Assembly (NCBI GenBank): GCA_013203855.1
Contig: JABMPG010000339.1
Span: forward strand, 1 to 5,644
DNA: 5,644 bases
Origin: a bacterium
GTDB taxonomy: Bacteria > Sumerlaeota > Sumerlaeia > UBA8349
Reading direction: 5' to 3'
Shown here: one piece after another, positions 1-5,644 of the stretch
How positions within the stretch are numbered: the first letter of the stretch is position 1
Layout of the letters: every line of letters begins with the position of its first letter
The notes under the pieces: model-generated
Told to the model about the DNA's origin: nothing
The model's input: only the letters and a program-made list of their open reading frames with translations
The model's database searches: none
Program-made: the position numbers and the translations under genes

Positions 1-2236
1 GGCCGAAAATGAAGATGACGACGATGCTGTTCATCATGTTGATTCGGATTTCCAGCCAGCCCAGAATGCCGAAGGTCCAAATGGCGCTGAAAAGGAGGGG
101 CAGGAGCAGAATTCCGCCTCGCCTGAGGGACCGCATGGTCACCAGGAGGAGGACCACGACGGCGCCCATGGCGAAAAGGCCCATCCGCTCGAGTTCGCGG
201 TAGATCATGGCGACAAGGTGTTCCATGAAGGTCTCGCCGTCGGCGGAGATGAGGCCGGGGAAATCGGGGCGCAGGCGTTCGAGCGACCTGGCGTAGGCCT
301 TCTTGTTCTCGAAGCGGACGTTGGTCAGGACGAGGGTGTCGTGAGGCCCGATGGACATATGGATATCGCGGATTTCGCTGAAGAGGGGATTTCCGGGCGC
401 GGTCGGATCGATTCGTTCCGTCTCGGTTCTCAGGGCGTCGAGGAAGGGCTCGAATACTTGAGGTTTGATCTGAAGATCAGCGGAGGCGGCGCGTAGGTTT
501 TCGCGAAGAGCGCGGACCCTGTCTTCACTCCAGAACGCGAGCCAGCGGTCGATGTTCGCCGTCTGTTGCCCGGATGTGGGGAAAAGGGCGGCGATGCCGT
601 TGAAGGATTGGACGAGCCCTTCCTGTTTCAGGATCTCTAACGCGGCGGCGAGCTCGGCGTTGCGCGCAAGGGCTTGGGAGAGATCCTGGCCGCGCACGGC
701 GACGGGTGTGGTTTCGAGGGTGTCGCCGAATGTTTCGAGGACTTTGTCCCAGTCGTGTCGGGTCTCGGGCGAGGCGGCGTTGAGTTTCTGGTAGTCGCCT
801 TCCAGGCGGACGCGGGGAAGGCCCGCGAGGGCGAGGAGGGTGAGGATGAGAATGAGACCGGCCAGGAGTTTCCGTCTTTGGGCGGTCCAGGAGACAAAGG
901 CTGGATAGGCCCGCGTCAGGTCGAGGACCGGCCTCCGGCGGCTCTTGCCCCCGAAGAGTGTCAGGAGTGAGGGGAGGACGAGCAGGGCGAAGGCGGCCGC
1001 CCCGCCGATTCCGAGAACGGCGAACAGGGCCAGGTCGCGGTTTCCAGGCAGGATGGACAGGCGCAGGACGAGGAAGGCGGCGAGGGTCGTTCCCGCTCCG
1101 AGGAGCAGGGGACGGGTCAGGCGGTTGAGGACTCGGGCGATTCGTTCGGCCCTTTCCGCTGAATCTTCCTCCTGGTCAGCGTGGAAGAGGATGTGAATGC
1201 CGTAATCGACCGCGATGCCGACCAGCATAGATCCGCAGCCGATGGCGATGGCGGAGATGTCGGGCTCGAACCAGCGGACGAGGCCCATGGCGAAAACGGC
1301 GCCAAATACGGCCGGGAGCAGGGCCAAGGCGGCGTAGACGAACTTGGAGAACGCGAGGAGGGCCAGGATAGCGATGCCGATGGCGGACAGAGTGACGGTC
1401 ATTTTGAGATCGCGCTTGATCTGCCGCGAGTTTTCGAGGCCGAAGCGATGTCCCGCGAGCCAGGCGACCTCGACGCCGTCGCATCCGGCTTTTTCTTCCG
1501 CCTTTTCGATGGCCGATTCGACGAAATCGACCATCTCGCCAGCCCGGCGGCTGTCGGTCGAGGGGATGCCGGGACGAGCCAGGATCAGGATGTTCCGGCC
1601 GTCGCGGCTGACCAGGCGTCCCTTCTCGACCCGGACGGGTCCGCCGAATGCCTGGGAGGCCCGGAGGTTGACGAGGAAGGCGCGGTCCATTCCCAGCGGG
1701 TCGCGGCGGAAGATGTCGGCCAGATAAGGCGCGGGCATCTCGGTGAGGATTCGCCGCCATTGACGCAGGCCGGCCTCGATGCTCTCGGGGGCGAGCGAAG
1801 TCTCCATTTCTCTCTCGCGCGCTTCGGTGAAAAGCGCGGCCCGGTGGTTCCGCGCGAATTCGAGCACCCCGCGGGCCTGTCCCGGATCGAAGCGGTACGT
1901 CACGTCCTCGATCAGGCCATCCGGGGCCTCGCGCAATTCCTCGGCGAGGGCGTCCGTTACGGCGACAAGCTGATCGAAGTCTGGTGGATTGGCGGGGTCT
2001 TCGGGTCCGGCGACGAAGAACATGCGGTCGAGGGGGCGGAAGCGCTCCATCCATTCGAGGTGTTCGCTGACGAGGGGGTCGCGGGACGGCAGGAGGTCCA
2101 CGATGTTTTCACGCCAGACCAGTCCCCGTGCCGACCAGGCGCAGAAAGCCACGAGGGCGAGCGTCAGGGTCCAGACACGATAGCGCCGGCGCAGGAGGAG
2201 GCGGTGGAAGCGGAGCAGTCTTTCGGTCGGGGTCAT
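1..2236 (-). CDS. MMPL/RND-superfamily lipid exporter (COG4258 type), 3'-partial
   Basis: An inner-membrane transporter whose reading frame stays open from ATG 2236 to the left edge (745 codons); the stop lies outside the window. The layout is that of the MMPL family. TM1 is at about 22-40, followed by a large periplasmic domain (about 41-277). A TM2-TM6 bundle (about 278-428) comes next, then TM7 (about 456-473) and a second periplasmic domain (about 474-683). TM8 (about 684-702), TM9 (about 707-728) and the start of TM10 (733 on) complete the visible part. TM4 holds the signature G-S-M-L-V-G-I-A-V-D-Y-G-I-H (335-348); the Asp344-Tyr345 pair matches the proton-relay residues known from MmpL transporters. 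The TM10 counterpart and TM11-12, roughly 100 residues, are missing. The family uses the proton gradient to move lipids, glycolipids or polyene lipids out of the inner membrane. Only 13 bases separate it from the lipoprotein gene; no ribosome-binding motif is evident, so coupled translation is likely. There is no frameshift. The substrate is unknown. Confidence 0.9.
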   Translation of the reverse strand, partial: MTPTERLLRFHRLLLRRRYRVWTLTLALVAFCAWSARGLVWRENIVDLLPSRDPLVSEHLEWMERFRPLDRMFFVAGPEDPANPPDFDQLVAVTDALAEELREAPDGLIEDVTYRFDPGQARGVLEFARNHRAALFTEAREREMETSLAPESIEAGLRQWRRILTEMPAPYLADIFRRDPLGMDRAFLVNLRASQAFGGPVRVEKGRLVSRDGRNILILARPGIPSTDSRRAGEMVDFVESAIEKAEEKAGCDGVEVAWLAGHRFGLENSRQIKRDLKMTVTLSAIGIAILALLAFSKFVYAALALLPAVFGAVFAMGLVRWFEPDISAIAIGCGSMLVGIAVDYGIHILFHADQEEDSAERAERIARVLNRLTRPLLLGAGTTLAAFLVLRLSILPGNRDLALFAVLGIGGAAAFALLVLPSLLTLFGGKSRRRPVLDLTRAYPAFVSWTAQRRKLLAGLILILTLLALAGLPRVRLEGDYQKLNAASPETRHDWDKVLETFGDTLETTPVAVRGQDLSQALARNAELAAALEILKQEGLVQSFNGIAALFPTSGQQTANIDRWLAFWSEDRVRALRENLRAASADLQIKPQVFEPFLDALRTETERIDPTAPGNPLFSEIRDIHMSIGPHDTLVLTNVRFENKKAYARSLERLRPDFPGLISADGETFMEHLVAMIYRELERMGLFAMGAVVVLLLVTMRSLRRGGILLLPLLFSAIWTFGILGWLEIRINMMNSIVVIFIFG

Positions 2237-2249
2237 TTCGGCGAGAGGG

Positions 2250-2978
2250 TCACGGGTCGGGGGTTTCCGGCTCGAACTTCAGGACTCGGACGTCCATTTC
2301 GTAGTGCCAGCGAAGATTCTGAACGCGGATTCGATGGGGGAGAAGAGGCGCGGCGGGATCGGGGCGGTCCCACGCGTCGTATCGGACCCGGCGGATCGTC
2401 CGTCCGTTGCGGGTTTCGCCCGAAGCGACCACCAGACCGCTTTCCGGCGCGTAATCGAGGAAGGCGCGGTTGTTCGGTGGTGTTCGCCAGGCGAGACGGC
2501 GGTTGCCTTCCGAGGTGAGGCTGGCGGTCCAATCCTCCTCCGGTGGGTCCAAGAGGAAGACGTGGGCGATGTCCGCGATAACGCCGTCGGCGAGGGGTTT
2601 CGGGGGCAGACCGGGGGGCTTTCGCTTGATTCGTCGCTCGTCATCTTCCGAGACGAATTCGAACAGAGTCCCTCCCATTTCACCGAAGGCCGAGGCGTCA
2701 AAGCTGTTTCCGCGGACGCGCAGATAGGCGAGGAAATCGTACTCCTTGCCGCGAGCGGTCACGATCACGCGCTGGGACAGGCGGAATTTCTGAGGGAAGG
2801 TCTGGCGCCACGCCTCGAGGACCACCCGGTCCCGGGCCGAGGGGACGACGGGTTGTCCCCATTGCATGGGAGTGGCGCAGCCGGTGAGGATAAGCAGGGA
2901 GAGGAGAGCGCTTGCCAGGCTGGCGCGGAACCGCGCACGGGCGGGGGCGACTGTGCCACAAGTCGAGAAGGGGTTCAT
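2250..2978 (-). CDS. Outer-membrane lipoprotein, LolB/DUF3261-like
   Basis: A 242-residue predicted lipoprotein. After an Arg-containing n-region (R14, R16, R18), a hydrophobic stretch (about 19-31) leads to the lipobox L-T-G-C with Cys34 as the lipidation site. The next residues are A-T-P, with no Asp at +2, so by the enterobacterial rule it would be sorted to the outer membrane. The body has the alternating strands of LolB-like folds: F-R-L-S-Q-R-V-I-V-T, then Y-D-F-L-A-Y-L-R-V, then F-D-A-S-A-F-G-E-M-G-G-T-L-F-E-F. Proteins of this kind (DUF3261) accompany LolA-like carriers and COG4258 exporters in aryl-polyene-type clusters and are thought to receive cargo at the outer membrane. The ATG overlaps the upstream lolA-like stop (ATGA at 2978-2975), which implies translational coupling; a purine-rich GGGTGAGG lies just upstream, although close to the start. 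The lipoprotein call is strong. The choice between DUF3261 and LolB rests on recall of the pattern. Confidence 0.75.
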   Translation of the reverse strand: MNPFSTCGTVAPARARFRASLASALLSLLILTGCATPMQWGQPVVPSARDRVVLEAWRQTFPQKFRLSQRVIVTARGKEYDFLAYLRVRGNSFDASAFGEMGGTLFEFVSEDDERRIKRKPPGLPPKPLADGVIADIAHVFLLDPPEEDWTASLTSEGNRRLAWRTPPNNRAFLDYAPESGLVVASGETRNGRTIRRVRYDAWDRPDPAAPLLPHRIRVQNLRWHYEMDVRVLKFEPETPDP

Positions 2979-3664
2979 CGCCTCACCCGTTTCGGCTCGC
3001 GCAGGTCAAAAAGTGCGGGATCGAGATTGGGATTTAGAACCTCGTTGAGGAAGCGAATCTCGACGAAATCGCCCTGGGGTTCGCGAATCGTGACCCGACG
3101 CACGTGAAGGGTTTCGGTGCTCATGGCGATATCGACCGATTCGATCATTTCGGCCATGTCCTCGGACTTTGGACGGAGGATCACTTCGTAGTCTCGGCCC
3201 TCTCGAAACTCGAAGCGATAGGTGTCCTTCGAGCGGGAGAAGTCCCCGCGCATCCAGTCCATAATCTGTTCGAGGACTTCCTTGAGAACGTCCTCCGCGC
3301 CCAGTTGCATCTTGCGCAGCCGACCGTTCTCGACCTCGAACTTGGCGACCTTGCCGTCGTTGTGGATGAGAACGGATGCGTAGGGTTCGAAGATCTCCCA
3401 GCGGATCAGATCCGGGGTCTGGAACCAGCACGCGCCGGTTGCGCGGAGGATGTCCTCGAAAATCGAGAGATGGCGCTCCTGGACGAAATCGGTTTTGAGG
3501 GAGCGAAGGCCGTTCAAGGTTTCGCTGGCTTGTTTGAGGAGGGCCTCTCCCTCCATGGATGAGAAGATGCGTTCGGCGTGGAGGCTGGAGGTCGTGTCGG
3601 CCTGGGCCGTCGAGCACAGAAGGCAGGCGGCGAACAGAAGAAAGGCGGTTGTGGTTCGTCTCAT
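2975..3664 (-). CDS. LolA-like periplasmic outer-membrane lipoprotein/lipid carrier protein
   Basis: A 229-residue secreted protein. Residues 1-22 form a clear signal peptide: an RR start, a hydrophobic core FLLFAACLL, and an AQA cleavage site before Asp23. The rest matches the LolA fold. It begins with a helix and L-x-x-L-K-T-D-F-V-Q-E-R (about 50-64). A strand pair follows in which G-A-C-W-F-Q-T-P-D-L-I-R-W-E (about 78-91) corresponds to the family's G-x-hydrophobic-x-hydrophobic-x-x-P-x-x-x-R-W/F hallmark. Next are S-V-L-I-H-N-D-G-K-V (about 97-106) and a C-terminal F-V-E-I-R-F strand. LolA proteins carry lipidated cargo across the periplasm in a hydrophobic half-barrel. Linked to an MMPL exporter, this copy is more likely a dedicated carrier for an exported lipid than the housekeeping LolA (inference). 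An in-frame TAA at 3682-3680 lies six codons upstream of ATG 3664, so no earlier start is possible. No Shine-Dalgarno motif is obvious. The stop overlaps the next gene's start as ATGA. Confidence 0.85.
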   Translation of the reverse strand: MRRTTTAFLLFAACLLCSTAQADTTSSLHAERIFSSMEGEALLKQASETLNGLRSLKTDFVQERHLSIFEDILRATGACWFQTPDLIRWEIFEPYASVLIHNDGKVAKFEVENGRLRKMQLGAEDVLKEVLEQIMDWMRGDFSRSKDTYRFEFREGRDYEVILRPKSEDMAEMIESVDIAMSTETLHVRRVTIREPQGDFVEIRFLNEVLNPNLDPALFDLREPKRVRR

Positions 3665-3684
3665 CGCGAAAGCACCAAGTTATG

Positions 3685-3703
3685 GCTCCCGGCTTGCCGG
3701 AGC
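3685..3703. other. Imperfect hairpin in the gap between the M4-like gene and the lolA-like gene
   Basis: The 67-base gap (3665-3731) contains an inverted repeat. The arm GCTCCCGG (3685-3692) pairs with CCGGAGC (3697-3703), with one unpaired C and a CTTG loop. It is GC-rich but is not followed by a T-tract on either strand, so it is at best a weak or Rho-assisted terminator or an RNA-processing element. It could separate transcription of the peptidase-like gene from the three downstream genes. High-GC DNA produces such hairpins by chance. No convincing promoter is visible in the same gap. Confidence 0.3.
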
Positions 3704-3731
3704 GTGCGAACGCCCGGCCGGAACCGTCTGA

Positions 3732-5644
3732 CTATTCGTATAGCATCCAGACATTCCGCGCAACCCCCGTAGTGCTGTCGTCGTCGCGAATTGTGAAAGT
3801 GTGGCGGTCGGCGTCTCCCAGCCAGGCGTTGACAGGGCGCGAGAGAGTGATGGTCAGCGATTCGTTCTGTTCGTGGAGGTCGTCGTTGTTGAGGGAAAGG
3901 GGGATAGCCGCAATGGCGCTTCCCTCGAAGGTCAGAATGCCGCTTTCCAGCGTGTAATCCACCCCGCTGCCGATGGCGTTTCCGCCGGTCACGGCGTAGT
4001 CCACCGTTACCGTGCCGGTGGGCGTTTCGGAGAGGCTGACGGGAATCTGGACGACGCTGTCGCACTCCTGGGCCTGGCTGGATGCCGAAGAGAAAGCGAC
4101 AACGGCGGTCGGAGGCGTGCCTTGGGCGAACCAGACCGGCAACTTGACTTCGGGAAGCAGGAATACGGGCGTTCCCGCAGGGGATATCTTGTCGGCGTTC
4201 AGGGGCAGTCGGTAGAGATCGCGGCGTCCCGCCATGTTGGTGTGGGTGATCAGCAGATCCTGATCGTCCACGGAGTAGTCGGGGTAGGCCAGGTCGAGGC
4301 CGTTGTCCAGAATTACGCTGGCATCGCCTGAAACGAGGTTGATTCCGGTGACGCTGTTGCCCACGCCATCCTCGAAGACTTCGACGCAGAGAATCGAGGC
4401 GTTTGTGGAGGCGAAGATGGGGTTGCCCACGTGGACTCCCGCGCGCTGGGGCGGCAGGACGGGGAAGATTCGGCCATCGGTTACGTCGATGACGTTCACG
4501 TCCCAAAAGTCGAGGGTTCCTCCGTCGGGGGACTGGATCGAGTTCGAGCAGTCGTAAGCCAGCAGGTGGTCGTCCAGGAAGGCAAGGCTGTCGGCGTAGT
4601 CTACCACATCGGCGTAGTTGTTGTTGTGATCGGTGGTGGGGTGGAAAAGGGGCAGTTCCGTGACGGTGTCGTCCCGCAGGTCGTAAACGACGATGATGTT
4701 CTCGGAAATATCTCGCGTCATGGCCAGATAGCGGCCACTCGGGGACAGGGCGATCGACCACCAGTCGCCCGTGTCGCTCACGATCTCCTCTCCCGATCCG
4801 TCGGGGCGGATGGCGCGGAGGTTGTAGTCAGCGTCCACGAAGTAGATGTCCTGGCCGTAGGCGTCCACGGCGATCGGGCGTCCCGAGGGGGTGAGGGCCT
4901 GGGTGTTGGTGAGGTAATAGAAGGCGGGGTCCTCACTGAGGTCGTCGAAGCCGTCGCTGATGACGAGGGAGTGGTCTTCAATGTCGAAGAGATCGACCTC
5001 GTCATTTACGGCGAGGATGTACTGGGAGCCAGAGACGGGGGGCGAGTCGGGCGGAGGGGTCGTGCCGGATCCTTGAACGATACCGACCTCGTCGAAGGCA
5101 GTCATAACCGTTTGCTGCTGCATGGAATCTTCTCCGAAAAGATCGCCGGCCGCGCGGACGGCTGCGATGCGGAAATCGGAGAAGTTCGATTGCTGGGTGA
5201 GATAGTTTTCGAGGGCGCGGAAGAGGATGCGCTGGCCTTCCTGGCGGCCCAGCCGGGAGAGGATCTTGCAGGCGGCGAAGTTGGTGATGCCGTTGTTGAC
5301 ATGGACTCCGCCGTTGTCTTCTTCCATGGTCAGGTTCTGGTATTCGCTCATGTGAGCGGGCTGCCAGGTGAAGTCCTGGGGCCCGGTGGCGCCATTGTGC
5401 GGGTCGCCCATGTTTCTCATGGAGCCGGTGGGGAAGTACTGGAGACTGACGATGTCCTCGCCGAGGAGGAAGTCGTCATCGTCCACGCAGACGCCTCCGA
5501 TGTCGGCGAAGGTTTCGTTCAGGGCGCCGGACTGGAACTTGTACTCGAGGTTGGCCGTGTGCTGGACGACGGCGTGGGTGTACTCGAGGGCGATGACGTC
5601 GAGCGACCCGGCGAGGCGAGAGAAGCCGGACTGCCCGTCTCCGA
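3732..5644 (-). CDS. M4 (thermolysin-like) metallopeptidase homologue with beta-propeller and Calx-beta domains, 5'-partial, altered zinc motif
   Basis: The gene enters from the right edge with its start outside the window; 636 residues are visible (frame from 5642) and it stops at TAG 3734-3732. Visible residues 1-190 are the end of the M4 catalytic domain plus the helical M4 C-terminal domain. Seen are LAGSLDVIALEYTHAV (about 10-25), the NETFADIGG segment with the third zinc-ligand Glu at 43, and DNGGVHVNNGI with the thermolysin His231 equivalent at 114. The NFSDFRIAAVRAAGDLFG segment is typical of the family's end. The first ligand of HExxH is Leu (residue 19). A Pro-rich linker (about 191-206) follows. 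Next come about 300 residues of repeated beta-strand blocks resembling TolB/WD40-like propellers, with S-P-S-G-R-Y-L-A and Y-S-V-D-D-Q-D-L-L units. A Calx-beta domain (about 514-622) has the typical DDLHEQNESLTITLS and terminal DDD. The last 14 residues show no recognisable sorting signal. M4 enzymes are normally secreted, so an extracellular or envelope location is inferred. The family call is firm, activity is doubtful, and the propeller class is approximate. Confidence 0.9.
   Translation of the reverse strand, partial: GDGQSGFSRLAGSLDVIALEYTHAVVQHTANLEYKFQSGALNETFADIGGVCVDDDDFLLGEDIVSLQYFPTGSMRNMGDPHNGATGPQDFTWQPAHMSEYQNLTMEEDNGGVHVNNGITNFAACKILSRLGRQEGQRILFRALENYLTQQSNFSDFRIAAVRAAGDLFGEDSMQQQTVMTAFDEVGIVQGSGTTPPPDSPPVSGSQYILAVNDEVDLFDIEDHSLVISDGFDDLSEDPAFYYLTNTQALTPSGRPIAVDAYGQDIYFVDADYNLRAIRPDGSGEEIVSDTGDWWSIALSPSGRYLAMTRDISENIIVVYDLRDDTVTELPLFHPTTDHNNNYADVVDYADSLAFLDDHLLAYDCSNSIQSPDGGTLDFWDVNVIDVTDGRIFPVLPPQRAGVHVGNPIFASTNASILCVEVFEDGVGNSVTGINLVSGDASVILDNGLDLAYPDYSVDDQDLLITHTNMAGRRDLYRLPLNADKISPAGTPVFLLPEVKLPVWFAQGTPPTAVVAFSSASSQAQECDSVVQIPVSLSETPTGTVTVDYAVTGGNAIGSGVDYTLESGILTFEGSAIAAIPLSLNNDDLHEQNESLTITLSRPVNAWLGDADRHTFTIRDDDSTTGVARNVWMLYE

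Noticed and set aside
1176..2054. Minus-strand open frame of 292 codons inside the exporter gene.
   Set aside because: It is an out-of-frame overlap within the MMPL gene, dominated by Arg, Pro and Gly, which is typical of a shifted high-GC frame. The MMPL frame is uninterrupted through the whole region.
1181..2518. Long plus-strand open frame of 445 codons.
   Set aside because: It lies antisense to the MMPL exporter and the lipoprotein gene, whose frames give coherent membrane topology and family motifs. Its product is rich in Gly, Glu, Asp and Arg with no recognisable domain, as expected for the reverse strand of a high-GC3 gene.
2950..2978. A start further inside the lipoprotein gene, because the n-region of about 18 residues before the hydrophobic core is long.
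   Set aside because: There is no ATG, GTG or TTG codon in frame between 2978 and the lipobox, and the ATGA overlap with the upstream gene supports the first ATG.
2304..3107. Plus-strand open frame of 267 codons opposite the lipoprotein gene and the end of the lolA-like gene.
   Set aside because: It is antisense to a gene with a clear lipobox and to a LolA-family gene, and its own translation shows no signal, domain or plausible composition.
3665..3731. Possible promoter for the lolA-like gene, with a CATAAC -10-like box on the minus strand.
   Set aside because: The only candidate -35-like sequence (TTCGCA) is a poor match and is about 20 bases away, so the pair cannot be distinguished from chance.
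3661..4761. Minus-strand open frame of 366 codons overlapping the propeller and Calx-beta regions.
   Set aside because: It is an Arg/Pro/His-rich shadow of the M4-like gene. The other frame carries the recognisable Calx-beta motifs and a regular stop.
5484..5486. GTG as a start codon for a shorter product of the M4-like gene.
   Set aside because: The same frame is open to the right edge and encodes conserved M4 residues upstream of this GTG, so it is an internal Val codon.

Overview
The window is high-GC DNA with four protein-coding genes. All lie on the minus strand, read right to left, and both ends of the window cut a gene. In transcription order they are: (1) the 3' part of an M4 (thermolysin-type) metallopeptidase-like protein fused to a beta-propeller region and a Calx-beta domain (5644 to 3732); (2) a LolA-like periplasmic lipid/lipoprotein carrier (3664 to 2975); (3) a lipoprotein resembling LolB/DUF3261 proteins (2978 to 2250); and (4) an MMPL/RND-superfamily exporter of the COG4258 type, which runs off the left edge with 745 residues visible (2236 to 1). 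Coding density is very high. The only gap longer than 20 bases is the 67 bases between genes 1 and 2.

The organism is a diderm (Gram-negative-type) bacterium, because a LolA-like carrier and a lipoprotein with a clear lipobox and a LolB-like body only make sense with an outer membrane. Strong G/C at third codon positions produces long spurious reading frames on the opposite strand. The phylum cannot be fixed from this sequence. The combination of an M4 peptidase, propeller and Calx-beta domain suggests a free-living, possibly uncultured lineage, but that is a guess.

Genes 2 to 4 look like one translationally linked unit: an ATGA overlap joins genes 2 and 3, and 13 bases separate genes 3 and 4. 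A LolA-like carrier, a DUF3261/LolB-like lipoprotein and a COG4258 exporter are known to occur together in aryl-polyene-type and related lipid-pigment gene clusters. There they are thought to move a lipid-linked product from the inner membrane to the outer membrane. No biosynthetic enzymes (ketosynthase, acyl carrier protein, dehydratase, acyltransferase) lie inside this window, so the cargo is unknown. If they exist, they should lie beyond the left edge.

The most unusual observation concerns gene 1. The expected HExxH zinc motif of the M4 family reads L-E-Y-T-H. The first zinc-ligand histidine is replaced by leucine (codon 5588-5586), while the catalytic Glu, the second His, the downstream Glu ligand and the DNGGVH histidine are all kept. 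It is either a pseudo-peptidase or a single-base sequence error. I see no RNA genes, mobile elements, CRISPR arrays or insertion sequences.
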